Positions 26,342-35,902 of a stretch of DNA of 64,000 bases are shown piece after piece. This DNA is from Enterobacter ludwigii. GTDB lineage: Bacteria; Pseudomonadota; Gammaproteobacteria; Enterobacterales; Enterobacteriaceae. The stretch is taken from contig NZ_CP017279.1 in the NCBI RefSeq assembly GCF_001750725.1, positions 1,178,001-1,242,000 on the forward strand. The letters run 5' to 3'. The notes beneath the pieces are model-generated. The model was not told the DNA's origin and did not search any database. It worked only from the letters and a program-made list of their open reading frames with translations. Numbering within the stretch: the stretch's first letter is position 1; each line of letters begins with the position of its first letter. A program made the translations under genes and the position numbers.

Positions 26342-27937
26342 TCAGTCATCACTGTACGGTAATTTCCTTCTTGAACCCGACGCGGTTTTCTCTGCGGCTT
26401 TTGCCATCGCCTCTGCTATCTCTGCACATTCCGCCAGTCCCTGAACAAAAGGGTGATCGTGCATCAGCCACGGGATTGCGCCAAATGCAATGCGTCCGCG
26501 AAGCGTTTCCGGCGCTTTTAACGTGTAATCCTCGCCAATATCCGGGATCTCATCGCCCGTCGCCTGTAGCTGCTTGCGCAGCGTAGGGAAGGGCAGATCT
26601 TTTGTTTTAAGCGGCTTTTGCCCGCGGGCATCAATAAAGACGTCGAAACGGTAGGTCGTCTCTTTAGTGGCGATCACCGTCTGCGCGCTGCCAATATCCA
26701 GCGTGTAATCATCACCCAGCGCCACAACACTAATGATGCCGGCCTCACGAAGCGCGAGAAGCCTGCGAATCGACTGCGGGGGAATGGCGGCATAGTTGTC
26801 GATAAAGACGCGTGCCAGCCCGTTTTTAAAGCGTTCAGCGTCCTTTTCGGTAAGATGAGGAACCATCTCCTGAACCACTTCATGCAGCCGAAGCACGGTG
26901 TAGCGCCAGGCCACCGTGCGCCGGTCACGTTTGTTCCGCTCGACTTCAATCAGGTTCTCTTCAGCCCAGGTAAACGGACCGTGCTGTTTTCGATCCTCAA
27001 ACCACGCTTCGCGAAGGCTGTCCGCCGTCTGCATGCGCAGCGATATTTTCTCACACCAGGCCGGGTCGGCGAGTTCAAGCTCTTTCACCATCAGGGCGAA
27101 AATGCGGTCAAGCAGACCGTCTGATCCTTTGGCGATTTCGGCTTCGAGTACCGATTCGGTTAATACCGACAGCGGTTCGTACGGAATAGGACAGTAAAAA
27201 TCGGCCTCTGGCAGAATCCCGGTCCTGGACATGAGTACAATTTTTAACGCTTCACTTCCTTTATCAAGGAGGAACGTGCCGTCGCGAAACTCACCATGCT
27301 GCATGACCACGGCCATCGCCGCGTCCAGCCCGCTTAAGGATGTTCCCATAATACCGACGCGGCAGGGGCGGATGCGGGCATCCATCAACCCTGACCACGG
27401 GCTTGGGAAATACGCGCGCGTGGCTTCCTCTTCTTCTGGCCAGACATGCCCGGTGGCGATCACGGCGAGATCGAATCGTTCCGGAAACGGCGTGTCATTG
27501 ACCGAAAGCGTCACGCCGGAGGAGGACGGGGCAACATCGGTGACGGTGGCAGACGTGTGGATCTCAACCTGAAATCCCCGCCTCTTAGCTTCCTGGACTA
27601 TTGTCTGGAAACTGTCGCGAAAATACTCGCCCAGCAGAATACGGGGCAAAAACTGTCTGTCATGCAAGGTGGCTTTATCAACCTTAAAGCGCGCCAGATG
27701 GGCTTCACTCTGGCGCTTAAGCCAGTCGAGGTAGGTCATAAAAAGGGGCGGGATCTCAATGCTGGCAATGTTGGCCAGCATCAGGCGAGAGTTATCGTCG
27801 TCGTTGTAGGGCATTCCCACGCCAGCTTCGTCTGCCTGTTCAAAAACGGAGACAGAGAGCGGCGACGCGTTCTTAAGAAGAGAATGAAAGGTGTAAATCC
27901 CTGTAGGGCCGGAGCCGATAATGGCGATTTTCTTCAT
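26342..27937 (-). CDS. ydhS: FAD/NAD(P)-binding protein YdhS
   Basis: 531 residues. The N-terminal dinucleotide-binding motif 'KKIAIIGSGPTGIYT' starts at residue 2, followed by 'ANIASIEIPP', 'GVGMP' and a second motif 'GIMGTSLSGLDAAMAV' around residue 190. This is the HI_0933/FAD-NAD(P)-binding family; the substrate is unknown. ATG at 27937 after AGGAAGACTGTCG matches the start of E. coli YdhS; a 9-codon upstream extension has no support. Identity with E. coli YdhS is high over the length. It lies beside tRNA-Val genes as in E. coli. Confidence 0.9.
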   Translation of the reverse strand: MKKIAIIGSGPTGIYTFHSLLKNASPLSVSVFEQADEAGVGMPYNDDDNSRLMLANIASIEIPPLFMTYLDWLKRQSEAHLARFKVDKATLHDRQFLPRILLGEYFRDSFQTIVQEAKRRGFQVEIHTSATVTDVAPSSSGVTLSVNDTPFPERFDLAVIATGHVWPEEEEATRAYFPSPWSGLMDARIRPCRVGIMGTSLSGLDAAMAVVMQHGEFRDGTFLLDKGSEALKIVLMSRTGILPEADFYCPIPYEPLSVLTESVLEAEIAKGSDGLLDRIFALMVKELELADPAWCEKISLRMQTADSLREAWFEDRKQHGPFTWAEENLIEVERNKRDRRTVAWRYTVLRLHEVVQEMVPHLTEKDAERFKNGLARVFIDNYAAIPPQSIRRLLALREAGIISVVALGDDYTLDIGSAQTVIATKETTYRFDVFIDARGQKPLKTKDLPFPTLRKQLQATGDEIPDIGEDYTLKAPETLRGRIAFGAIPWLMHDHPFVQGLAECAEIAEAMAKAAEKTASGSRRKLPYSDD

Positions 27938-28056
27938 CGACAGTCTTCCTGTTTTTTTTTCCATAAGAAAAGCGTAGCAGGAGAATAATGATGAAATTGA
28001 GGTATTAAGAAAAATCAGGCGTTAAGAAGAGGATTTGCACCATTTCAGGACTGAAA

Positions 28057-28133
28057 TGGTGCGTCCGAGTGGACTCGAACCACCGACCCCCACCATGTCA
28101 AGGTGGTGCTCTAACCAACTGAGCTACGGACGC
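28057..28133 (-). tRNA. valW: tRNA-Val (anticodon GAC)
   Basis: Minus strand, 77 nt with encoded CCA. Acceptor GCGTCCG pairs with CGGACGC, the anticodon stem CCACC/GGTGG encloses loop TTGACAT with anticodon GAC, and the T-arm has GGTTCGAGTCC. It matches E. coli valV/valW, which also lie as a tandem pair by ydhS and mdtK. Confidence 0.95.
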
Positions 28134-28137
28134 AGAA

Positions 28138-28214
28138 TGGTGCGTTCAATTGGACTCGAACCAACGACCCCCACCATGTCAAGGTGGTGCTCTAACCAAC
28201 TGAGCTATGAACGC
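28138..28214 (-). tRNA. valV: tRNA-Val (anticodon GAC), second copy
   Basis: Minus strand, 77 nt, 4 bp from the other copy. It is almost identical but the acceptor stem reads GCGTTCA/TGAACGC with compensatory changes. The anticodon loop is again TTGACAT (GAC). The two copies are probably one transcript. Confidence 0.95.
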
Positions 28215-28337
28215 AACGTGTTGTCGGTGACAACGGGGACGAATATTAGCGGCACAGCATCGTTGAGGCAAGAGGGAAAATGCATTTTTCTCTCTGATTT
28301 CACGCGATTGCTTTATTACCGCGCAAAGTGAAGAGAA

Positions 28338-28361
28338 AGTAGCCGCCAGCTGGCGGCTACT
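28338..28361. terminator. Palindromic terminator hairpin downstream of mdtK
   Basis: AGTAGCCGCCAG/CTGGCGGCTACT is a perfect 24-nt palindrome. On the minus strand it is followed by TTCTCTTC, a pyrimidine-rich but broken U-run. Confidence 0.6.
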
Positions 28362-28367
28362 GCGTAT

Positions 28368-29741
28368 TTAACGTGCAGCGCGTTGCAATATTACCGAGGA
28401 TGACTGGCGTTGCAGGAAGCGCATGCGCAGCATCATCATAATTGCCGCAGAGGTTAAGCCGATGATAAAGCCCATCCAGAATCCTGCCGGCCCCATGCGG
28501 TCAACCACCAGATCGGTAAGCGCCAGGATATAACCACACGGCAGACCCAGCACCCAGTAAGCGATGAAGGTGATAAAGAAGATCGAACGCGTATCTTTAT
28601 ACCCACGCAGTACGCCGCTGCCAATCACCTGTATGGAGTCGGAGATCTGGTACACCGCGGCAAGCAGCATCAGATGGGAGGCAAGGGCCACCACTTCCGG
28701 GTTGTCGTTGTAAAGCAGGGCAATTTGCTCACGCAGCGTGATGGTAAACAGTGCCGTACAGATGGCCATACAGACACCGACGCCAAGCCCCGTACGGGCC
28801 GCCGTTTGCGCATCCAGCGTCGAACCTTGCCCCAGACGAAAGCCCACGCGAATGGTCACCGCTGCGGCCAGCGACATCGGCAATACGAACATCAGGGAAC
28901 TGAAGTTCAGCGCAATCTGGTGACCGGCTACGTTCACAATGCCGAGCGGAGAAACCAGCAGGGCGACCACGGCAAACAGCGTCACTTCAAAGAACAGCGC
29001 CAGTGCAATCGGCAGGCCTAACTGCACCAGACGCGTCATGATGTTCCAGTCCGGCGTGCTGAACGAACGTTCATTGCGGATATCGCGCATTGAACGGGCA
29101 CGTTTCACATAGGAGATCATACTGAAGAACATCACCCAATAGACGGCAGCCGTCGCCACGCCGCAGCCGACGCCGCCGAGCTCCGGCATACCGAAGTGAC
29201 CATAGATGAAGATGTAGTTCACCGGAATATTCACCAGCAAGCCGATAAAGCCCATTACCATTCCGGGCTTGGTTTTCGCCAGACCTTCACACTGGTTACG
29301 CGCGACCTGGAAGAACAGATAGCCAGGCGCACCCCACAGCAGGGCCCGCAGATAGCCGACGGCTTTGTCAGCCAGAGCTGGGTCAATATTATGCATGGCG
29401 CGGATGATATGACCGGCATTCCACAGCACAACCATTATCAGCACAGAGACAAACCCTGCCAGCCAGAACCCCTGTCGAACCTGATGGGCAATACGTTCAC
29501 GTCGCCCTGAGCCATTTAGCTGAGCGATAACCGGGGTGAGGGCGAGCAGCAGGCCGTGGCCAAACAGGATGGCCGGAAGCCAGATCGAGGTGCCTATTGC
29601 CACGGCGGCCATATCGGTGGCGCTGTAGCCACCCGCCATTACCGTATCCACAAATCCCATTGCGGTCTGGGCTACTTGCGCGATGATCACTGGTATAGCC
29701 AGTGCCAATAACTGGCGCGCTTCATTCATGTACTTCTGCAC
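28368..29741 (-). CDS. mdtK: MdtK (NorM-type) MATE multidrug/cation antiporter
   Basis: 457 residues, 12 predicted membrane segments, inner membrane. MATE family, exporting norfloxacin-type compounds and other cationic drugs in exchange for ions. Conserved text such as '[30 protein letters not shown]' (given by region, residues 24-55) and '[15 protein letters not shown]' matches E. coli MdtK. Divergent from ribE, as in E. coli. Chromosomal housekeeping efflux gene with no sign of acquisition. Confidence 0.96.
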   Translation of the reverse strand: MQKYMNEARQLLALAIPVIIAQVAQTAMGFVDTVMAGGYSATDMAAVAIGTSIWLPAILFGHGLLLALTPVIAQLNGSGRRERIAHQVRQGFWLAGFVSVLIMVVLWNAGHIIRAMHNIDPALADKAVGYLRALLWGAPGYLFFQVARNQCEGLAKTKPGMVMGFIGLLVNIPVNYIFIYGHFGMPELGGVGCGVATAAVYWVMFFSMISYVKRARSMRDIRNERSFSTPDWNIMTRLVQLGLPIALALFFEVTLFAVVALLVSPLGIVNVAGHQIALNFSSLMFVLPMSLAAAVTIRVGFRLGQGSTLDAQTAARTGLGVGVCMAICTALFTITLREQIALLYNDNPEVVALASHLMLLAAVYQISDSIQVIGSGVLRGYKDTRSIFFITFIAYWVLGLPCGYILALTDLVVDRMGPAGFWMGFIIGLTSAAIMMMLRMRFLQRQSSSVILQRAAR

Positions 29742-29966
29742 GTGAACACCTTTATATTCTAGTTATTTGAGAGACTAAAAAGGCCGCCGTAACTGGCAGC
29801 AAGAAGAAAATGCAGGGGGGTGCCAGCTATTGTAGCGGGGTTTAGCTATTTATCTAGTGAAAAAATCGCCACAAAATGCGCTCCGCTGGCAACCTGTTTT
29901 TCCAACTGTTATTGTGGTGGGATTAAACGGTGTCACCACCGTCCGGAAAAAACAGGAGTTGTAAGC

Positions 29967-30608
29967 ATGTTTACTGGTATTGTGCAGGGCACCGCCAAAG
30001 TGGTGTCCATTGATGAAAAACCTAATTTCCGAACTCATGTGGTTGAGCTTCCGGAATATATGCTTGATGGCATTGAAACTGGCGCCTCGATTGCACATAA
30101 CGGCTGTTGCCTGACGGTAACCGAAATTAACGGTAACCAGATTAGCTTTGATTTAATGAAAGAGACGCTGCGCATCACCAACCTGGGCGAGCTGGTGGTG
30201 GGGGATACCGTAAACGTAGAGCGTGCGGCCAGGTTCAGCGATGAGATTGGCGGCCATCTGATGTCAGGCCATATTATGACCACCGCGGAAGTGGCGAAGA
30301 TTGTCACCTCGGAAAATAACCGTCAAATCTGGTTTAAAGTGCAGGATCCTTCATTAATGAAATACATCCTGTATAAAGGGTTTATTGGTATTGATGGGAT
30401 TAGCCTGACGGTTGGGGAAGTGACGCCGACCCGTTTCTGCGTGCATTTAATTCCTGAAACTCTCCAGCGTACAACCCTGGGGGCGAAAAAACTGGGGCAT
30501 CGGGTTAATATCGAAATCGATCCGCAGACTCAGGCGGTTGTGGATACCGTTGAGCGGCTGTTGGCGGCAAAAGAAGCCGCAATAATAAAGACCGCAGAAG
30601 AAGAATAA
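29967..30608 (+). CDS. ribE: Riboflavin synthase alpha chain
   Basis: 213 residues starting [15 protein letters not shown] at 29967 after ACAGGAGTTGTAAGC; longer in-frame readings lack support. Two tandem lumazine-binding domains (about 1-97 and 98-195), each with 'GCCLTV' or 'GISLTV'-type substrate motifs. It dismutates 6,7-dimethyl-8-ribityllumazine to riboflavin. The gene is called ribC or ribE depending on nomenclature. The 225 bp upstream shows no FMN-riboswitch pattern that I recognise. An intrinsic terminator shared with cfa follows. Confidence 0.96.
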   Translation: MFTGIVQGTAKVVSIDEKPNFRTHVVELPEYMLDGIETGASIAHNGCCLTVTEINGNQISFDLMKETLRITNLGELVVGDTVNVERAARFSDEIGGHLMSGHIMTTAEVAKIVTSENNRQIWFKVQDPSLMKYILYKGFIGIDGISLTVGEVTPTRFCVHLIPETLQRTTLGAKKLGHRVNIEIDPQTQAVVDTVERLLAAKEAAIIKTAEEE

Positions 30609-30613
30609 AATGA

Positions 30614-30639
30614 ACCCCGGATATCCGGGGTTTTTTTTA
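30614..30639. terminator. Terminator between convergent ribE and cfa
   Basis: ACCCCGGATATCCGGGGT (30614-30631) is a perfect palindrome followed by T8 on plus. It ends at the cfa stop. Confidence 0.85.
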
Positions 30640-31785
30640 GCGTGCGACCCGCAAACCGTGTTCTATCCCTCGGCTGAAAACAACCTGCCAAAGTTGAATA
30701 TCACGCGCGCGAAAGGCGCCTGCGCAGGCATTGAGATAATAGCTGAACATCCGTTTAAACCGTTCAGAATAGTTGTCCGCAATTTCTGGCCAGGCTTCCT
30801 GGAAACGTGAATGCCATGCCATCAACGTGGTGTCATAATCCGCGCCAAAGTTATGCCAGTCTTCCATAATGAAATGAGGTTCACTGGCGTTAGCAATCTG
30901 GCGAACGGACGGCAAACAGCCATTCGGAAAGATGTATTTGTTGATCCACGGATCGACGTTATTGTCGGTGCGCTTAGAACCAATGGTGTGCAGCAGGAAG
31001 ATGCCGTCAGGTTTCAAGTTACGGTCCACCACGCTGAAGTAGGTGTCATAGTTTTTCGGCCCCACGTGTTCGAACATGCCGACGGAGACTATGCGATCAA
31101 ACTGCTCGTTCAGGTCGCGATAATCCTGAAGGCGAATATCCACATCAAGGCCCTGGCAGCGCTCCCGTGCCATTTTTTGCTGTTCAGCTGAAATGGTCAC
31201 ACCGACCACGCTGGCACCATAATGCTTCGCCATAAAATAGGCCAGACCACCCCATCCACAGCCGATATCCAGCACACGCATGCCCGGCTGTAGCTGCAGT
31301 TTTTCACAAATCAGACGTAGCTTAGCCTGCTGTGCTTCTTCAAGGGTTGAGGCCTCTTTCCAGTAGGCGCAGGAATATTGCATGAAAGGATCGAGCATGC
31401 GGCTGAACAGGTCATTACCGAGGTCGTAATGCTCCTTGCCGACGATCCACGCCCGTTTTTTGCTTTGCAGATTAAACAGCCGGGCGGAGGCGACACGTAA
31501 TGTATCTTTCAGATTACGGGGGAGCTGGTTTTCCAGACCGGCGCGTAAAACGCTGGAGAAAAACATATCCAGCCGTTCACACTCCCACCAGCCGTCCATA
31601 TAACTTTCCCCCAGGCCTAACGATCCCTCTCGCAATACGCGTTTAAAAAAGTCGGGATGCTTAACCTGTGGATCGGATGGCGAAGATCCATTAATAGTGA
31701 TGCCTGCACGACCTAACAGTTCACTGACGATCCGGGACCAGTTATCGTCCGGAACGCTGACTTCTTCTATACACGATGAACTCAT
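30637..31785 (-). CDS. cfa: Cyclopropane-fatty-acyl-phospholipid synthase
   Basis: 382 residues, E. coli length. The SAM-binding motif 'VLDIGCGWGGLAYFMA' (about 170-185) and the CFA-specific 'EHYDLGNDLFSRMLD' and 'VGMFEHVGPKNY' are present. It methylenates unsaturated acyl chains of membrane phospholipids in stationary phase and acid stress. It is a cytoplasmic, membrane-associated dimer. A sigma-S-like promoter lies close upstream. Gene order ydhC(punC)-cfa-ribE-mdtK is as in E. coli. Confidence 0.97.
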   Translation of the reverse strand: MSSSCIEEVSVPDDNWSRIVSELLGRAGITINGSSPSDPQVKHPDFFKRVLREGSLGLGESYMDGWWECERLDMFFSSVLRAGLENQLPRNLKDTLRVASARLFNLQSKKRAWIVGKEHYDLGNDLFSRMLDPFMQYSCAYWKEASTLEEAQQAKLRLICEKLQLQPGMRVLDIGCGWGGLAYFMAKHYGASVVGVTISAEQQKMARERCQGLDVDIRLQDYRDLNEQFDRIVSVGMFEHVGPKNYDTYFSVVDRNLKPDGIFLLHTIGSKRTDNNVDPWINKYIFPNGCLPSVRQIANASEPHFIMEDWHNFGADYDTTLMAWHSRFQEAWPEIADNYSERFKRMFSYYLNACAGAFRARDIQLWQVVFSRGIEHGLRVAR

Positions 31786-31824
31786 AGCTTCTCCATCACC
31801 TTACTGTGATCAGAACCTTCAAAC

Positions 31825-31831
31825 AGCGTAG
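31825..31831 (-). promoter_or_regulatory. Proximal cfa promoter, sigma-S-type -10 CTACGCT
   Basis: On the minus strand CTACGCT sits 39 bp before the cfa ATG, in a leader almost identical to the remembered E. coli cfa P2 region. The form CTAYRCT is typical of sigma-S promoters. The rest of 31832-32084 contains the punC terminator and A+T-rich DNA, no gene seen. Confidence 0.55.
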
Positions 31832-31940
31832 ACGCTTTTTATGGTTTGTGAGAAATCTCACGGTATTTCCCCGTGAGGCTAGTATCCGACGTAGAACAGA
31901 GGAAGGGAGATAACCCTTGCCGAAATGCCTTCCATGGTAA

Positions 31941-31964
31941 AACGGGAGCGCTCCGGCTCCCGTT
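31941..31964 (-). terminator. Hairpin downstream of punC
   Basis: AACGGGAGC (31941-31949) pairs with GCTCCCGTT (31956-31964). On the minus strand TTTTACC follows, a short U-run, 121 bp past the punC stop. Confidence 0.55.
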
Positions 31965-32084
31965 AACACTTAATATTTATCGTATTTAATCGAACCAAAT
32001 TTAGTATAGGCCTCAAAATTTGGTGATTCAATAGAAAATTCTTAGCAACCTAATCACTGATATTTAACATAATTTCTGACGCGA

Positions 32085-33284
32085 TTATGCATGCGAGGTT
32101 TTCACCTCTGCGCGGTCATCCTGCTCACGTTGTGCCGCAGACTGCATACGGTATCCCAGAAGGGCCAGCGCAACCGTAACCAGCATGACGCTGGTGGTGG
32201 TCAGGAGCGGCGTGGCAATCAGCGCAGAGACCACCAGGCTTGCCAGGAAGCACAGACCCAGCTGCAGGGTATTCTGAAGCGCGGCCGCACGACCTGTTGC
32301 CTGTGGGAACGGACGTAACGCCTGGGCTACGACGATAGGGTAAATCGCACCGTTCGCCACGGCCATCACGCAGAAGGGAATCAGAATTTCTGCCAGACCT
32401 GCGCCCGGGATAAAGCCCACAGCCCAGGTGGCGATCACGCTCAGCGCGTAGAGCACCAGCAGCCAGGGCAACATCTGCTGACCTTCCCATTTTTGCAGCG
32501 CCGCGCGACAGCCATAACCCCCGACCAGAAACGCGATGGTCTGCGGGACATAGCTCAGACCGATGGCGGCCGGGCTGTAACCCATGTCGTGAAGAATGAA
32601 CGGCGAACCGGTCAGCCACGCGAAGAAACTCGCCGAGCAGGCGGCATAAATCAGGACATTACCGCGGTACGCTTTGGTGCTCAGCAGAGAGGTGAAGGTC
32701 ACCGGTGTTGTGTCAGCAGGCGTCTCTTTCTTATGTGCCGCTTTGAGTGTGAATGCCGGGATCATCAGGACCAGCGTGATGGCAAACAGCGTAGCGAAAA
32801 TGGCCTGCCAGTCGAAATGCGCCAGGATCCAGCTCCCGAGCAGCGGGGCGAGGGCAGGCGAAAGCCCTACCAGCGGCATAATGGTGGCGAAAATGCGGTT
32901 TATACGGTTGGCCGGATAGTAGTCGGTGACCAGCGCCTGCCAGGTCACCGCGGCAGCACAGACGCCAACGGCCTGCACGAAGCGCAGTACCAGCAGCCAG
33001 GTTGCATCGCGTACCCATAACATTCCCAGACAGCCGACGGCAAAGATAGCCAGCCCCAGCAACAGCACCGGTTTACGGCCAAAGCGGTCAGAGAGAGGCC
33101 CCCAGAGCAGCTGCGCGAAGGCAAAGCCCGCGAGGAATAAGCTCAGGCTGGCGCTGATGGCTGCCGCCGGGGTCTGTAAATCTTCCTGCATTGCGGCGAA
33201 GGCAGGCAGGTACATATCAGTGGCTAAAAAGCCCAGCACGCTTAAACCACCGAGCCAGACTAAAAATCCTTTCCTGGGTTGCAT
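32085..33284 (-). CDS. punC: PunC (YdhC), Bcr/CflA-type MFS purine nucleoside transporter
   Basis: 399 residues, 12 predicted membrane segments. The MFS motif A is '[14 protein letters not shown]' and the motif C region 'LGSWIL' is present. E. coli YdhC has been renamed PunC after work showing purine nucleoside transport under control of the neighbouring LysR regulator PunR. Divergent from punR here with 114 bp between. Starts with [13 protein letters not shown] after TCAGGAGAAAAAAC. Confidence 0.9.
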   Translation of the reverse strand: MQPRKGFLVWLGGLSVLGFLATDMYLPAFAAMQEDLQTPAAAISASLSLFLAGFAFAQLLWGPLSDRFGRKPVLLLGLAIFAVGCLGMLWVRDATWLLVLRFVQAVGVCAAAVTWQALVTDYYPANRINRIFATIMPLVGLSPALAPLLGSWILAHFDWQAIFATLFAITLVLMIPAFTLKAAHKKETPADTTPVTFTSLLSTKAYRGNVLIYAACSASFFAWLTGSPFILHDMGYSPAAIGLSYVPQTIAFLVGGYGCRAALQKWEGQQMLPWLLVLYALSVIATWAVGFIPGAGLAEILIPFCVMAVANGAIYPIVVAQALRPFPQATGRAAALQNTLQLGLCFLASLVVSALIATPLLTTTSVMLVTVALALLGYRMQSAAQREQDDRAEVKTSHA

Positions 33285-33398
33285 TGTTTTTTCTCCTGAG
33301 GGAGGCAGGTCTATGTTTGCGCAGAGTGTAGGGAGTGCAAAGCAGGTTGTGAAACGCTAATATTTGGCGAGTGCATTCAAAATTTTTGCAGGCAGAAA

Positions 33399-34310
33399 AT
33401 GTGGTCAGATTATTCTCTTGAAGTGGTCGATGCTGTTGCGCGCAACGGCAGCTTTAGCGGTGCAGCGCAGGAGTTGCACCGCGTCCCCTCAGCAATCAGC
33501 TATACGGTGCGTCAGCTTGAGGAATGGCTGGCTGTTCCGCTGTTTGAACGGCGTCACCGTGATGTGGAATTAACGCCCGCCGGGGCATGGTTTTTGAAAG
33601 AAGGGCGTTCTGTTATCAAAAAAATGCAGATCACCCGCGAACAGTGTCAGCAGATCGCTAACGGCTGGCGAGGACATCTTTCCATTGCCGTGGATAACAT
33701 CGTAAAACCGGAACGTACCCGGCAAATGATTGTCGATTTCTATCGCCATTTCTCGGATGTCGAATTGCGGGTATCCCAGGAAGTGTTTAACGGCGTATGG
33801 GATGCGCTGGCAGATGGCAGGGCAGAGATGGCGATCGGTGCCACGCAGGCGATTCCGGTTGGAGGACGCTTTGCCTTTCGCGACATGGGCATGCTCAGCT
33901 GGAAATGTGTGGTGGCAAGCGATCATCCGCTGGCTGACCTGGACGGGCCGCTCAGCGACGAAACGCTCCGTAACTGGCCCTCGCTGGTGCTGGAAGATAC
34001 CTCGCGTTCGTTGCCCAAACGCATTACCTGGCTGCTGGATAACCAGCGACGGGTGGTTGCGCCGGACTGGGAATCCTCAGCAACATGCCTCAGCGCAGGG
34101 CTGTGCGTTGCCATGGTCCCTGGCCATTTTGCGCGGCCCCGAATCGACACCGGTGAATGGGTTGAACTGACGCTGGAAAATCCTTTTCCGGATGCGGCCT
34201 GTTGCCTCACCTGGCAACAAAATGATGTGTCGCCCGCAATGGCCTGGCTGCTGGATTACCTGGGAGACAGTGAGACGCTTAACCGGGAATGGCTACGGGA
34301 GCCAGTATAA
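33399..34310 (+). CDS. punR: PunR (YdhB), LysR-type activator of punC
   Basis: 303 residues. N-terminal winged HTH 'LEVVDAVARNGSFSGAAQELHRVPSAISYTVRQLEEWL' region (residues 6-43) and a LysR effector-binding domain from about 90. The start MWSDYSLEVVDAVA matches E. coli YdhB. It regulates the divergent punC gene in response to purine nucleosides according to E. coli work. It is convergent with purR, leaving 16 bp between the two stops. Confidence 0.92.
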   Translation: MWSDYSLEVVDAVARNGSFSGAAQELHRVPSAISYTVRQLEEWLAVPLFERRHRDVELTPAGAWFLKEGRSVIKKMQITREQCQQIANGWRGHLSIAVDNIVKPERTRQMIVDFYRHFSDVELRVSQEVFNGVWDALADGRAEMAIGATQAIPVGGRFAFRDMGMLSWKCVVASDHPLADLDGPLSDETLRNWPSLVLEDTSRSLPKRITWLLDNQRRVVAPDWESSATCLSAGLCVAMVPGHFARPRIDTGEWVELTLENPFPDAACCLTWQQNDVSPAMAWLLDYLGDSETLNREWLREPV

Positions 34311-34326
34311 CTGGCCCCGTAAAAGA

Positions 34327-35352
34327 TTAACGACGATAGTCGCGGAACGGACCATCCGCAACGGAACGGCGTTCGATAAGACGCGGGTGAACTTCAATGG
34401 ACTGAGACTCTTCACGCTTGTTGACGATCCTGTCCATCAGCATATTGAAGGCCGTTTCACCCAGCGAGTCTTTTGGCTGGTGGATGGTGGTCAGCGCCGG
34501 GGTAAAGAAGCGCGCGTTGCGCACGTTGTCATACCCGATCACGGAAATGTCCTGCGGCACGCGCAGACCCAGTTCATCGGCGGCACAGAGAGCTCCCATC
34601 GCCATAATGTCACCGCCACAGAAAACGGCTGTCGGGCGATGCGACTGTGAGACAATCTGCTGCATTGCGCGGTAACCGGATTCCGGTTCAAAGTCACCCT
34701 GCACGATCCAGTTTTCCGGCACGGTAATCAGCGCCTCTTCCATGGCTTTCATAAACCCGGCCAGACGTCCGGCACCGGTGTTGCGCTCCAGTGGACCCGG
34801 GATCACACCAATCTCACGGTGACCGCGTTCAATCAGATAACGGCCTGCCATATAGCCGCCTTCAAACGCGTTATCGATGACGGAGTCGGTGAAGTCTGCA
34901 CGTGCTTCGCCCCAGTCCATGACCACCATAGGAATATGGCGGTACTCTTCCAGCATGGAAAGCACGGACTCCGGATACTCTGAACACATCACCAGCAGGC
35001 CATCCACACGCTTTTGCGCCATCATGGAGAGATAAGCGCGCTGTTTTTCAATGCTGTTCCACGCGTTGCCCAGAATCAGGGTATAGCCTTTCTGGAAGCA
35101 GTTTTTCTCGACCGCTTCAATGATCTCGGCAAAATAGGCCGCTTCACTGCTGGTTGCCAGCAAACCAATGGATTTGGTGTGATTAACTTTGAGGCTGCGC
35201 GCCACCGCACTCGGTGAATAGTGTAATTCTTTGATTGCCGCCCAGACGGCGTTGCGCGTCTCTTCCGCCACAAAGCGGGTTTTGTTAATTACATGTGATA
35301 CGGTTGTAGTGGAAACGTTTGCGCGTTTTGCTACGTCTTTAATTGTTGCCAT
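34327..35352 (-). CDS. purR: PurR, purine-nucleotide synthesis repressor
   Basis: 341 residues, E. coli length. LacI-type HTH (1-25: '[21 protein letters not shown]'), hinge helix around 48-56 ('[10 protein letters not shown]'), and a periplasmic-binding-protein-like corepressor domain for hypoxanthine/guanine. It represses purine and pyrimidine genes. Two PUR-box matches lie at its own start, one inside codons 10-14, as described for E. coli autoregulation. Convergent with punR, divergent from cydH. Confidence 0.97.
   Translation of the reverse strand: MATIKDVAKRANVSTTTVSHVINKTRFVAEETRNAVWAAIKELHYSPSAVARSLKVNHTKSIGLLATSSEAAYFAEIIEAVEKNCFQKGYTLILGNAWNSIEKQRAYLSMMAQKRVDGLLVMCSEYPESVLSMLEEYRHIPMVVMDWGEARADFTDSVIDNAFEGGYMAGRYLIERGHREIGVIPGPLERNTGAGRLAGFMKAMEEALITVPENWIVQGDFEPESGYRAMQQIVSQSHRPTAVFCGGDIMAMGALCAADELGLRVPQDISVIGYDNVRNARFFTPALTTIHQPKDSLGETAFNMLMDRIVNKREESQSIEVHPRLIERRSVADGPFRDYRR
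35311..35324 (-). promoter_or_regulatory. PurR operator inside the purR coding region (O2)
   Basis: Minus strand reads GCGCAAACGTTTCC, near the PUR-box core GCAAACGTTTNC. It covers codons 10-14 of purR, the position of the known E. coli purR O2. Confidence 0.7.
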
Positions 35353-35396
35353 TAAATGTCACTCCAGACCATATCCTAAACTCCTGAAAAACTTGA

Positions 35397-35412
35397 AGGT
35401 AAACGTTTGCCT
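35397..35412 (-). promoter_or_regulatory. PurR operator in the purR leader (O1)
   Basis: Minus strand reads AGGCAAACGTTTACCT, a strong PUR-box match 45 bp before the ATG. Together with the internal box it indicates conserved autoregulation. The remaining 35413-35649 holds the two divergent promoters; no further gene was seen. Confidence 0.75.
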
Positions 35413-35649
35413 TCTCTCACCCTTATCACGCAATCTTGAATTGCGGCACGCCGGGAAAACGACACAGGACGTCAGGAGGGGGTCAATGGCCGGTACGCTA
35501 ATAAATTTAGCGTGGAATTTTGTCCTATCTTGATGAAAAGGGGAAGAGCTAAAGTGGTTATCAGTTTAAATCCAGGAAGATTTTTGAACTAAACTGTGTA
35601 AAAATGAGCAGGCTCACTTTTCGTGGGGAGATTAAAAGGAGAAAAATTG

Positions 35650-35739
35650 ATGAGCTACGATCTGAAGTTTTCGCTGGTGACCACCGTTATTGTACTGGCT
35701 CTGATTGTTGCGGCGGGTCTGACGGCTGCATTGCACTGA
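35650..35739 (+). CDS. cydH: CydH (YnhF), 29-residue single-membrane-span subunit of cytochrome bd-I
   Basis: MSYDLKFSLVTTVIVLALIV continues to AAGLTAALH and stops; one transmembrane helix spans residues 7-26. It differs from E. coli YnhF at only a few positions. YnhF was identified as CydH, the small subunit that blocks a channel in the cytochrome bd-I oxidase in cryo-EM structures. ATG at 35650 follows AAAGGAGAAAAATTG. It is divergent from purR as in E. coli. Confidence 0.92.
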   Translation: MSYDLKFSLVTTVIVLALIVAAGLTAALH

Positions 35740-35747
35740 TTTACACG

Positions 35748-35767
35748 GAGGGAGAGCTCTCTCCCTC
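35748..35767 (+). terminator. Terminator hairpin after cydH
   Basis: GAGGGAGAG (35748-35756) pairs with CTCTCCCTC (35759-35767), followed by AGTTTT. The U-run is short. Confidence 0.6.
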
Positions 35768-35902
35768 TCAGTTTTCCTGATTGTTACGCCTGCGGCAAAA
35801 ATCTTTTGCCAATTTGTTAACTTCTCATTTTTTGTGATTGATGTCATGCTTTCGGCTTCTTTGTTCTGTGTCACGACATGACACGGCATCCGGAGTTGAC
35901 GC

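Noticed and set aside
28057..28214. tRNA-Val pair as integration site of a genomic island
   Set aside because: No integrase, direct repeat of the tRNA end or foreign genes beside it; flanks are in E. coli order.
29742..29966. FMN riboswitch before ribE
   Set aside because: The conserved RFN core (AGGGCR / GATTCGGTG-type elements) is not seen; in enterobacteria that riboswitch precedes ribB.
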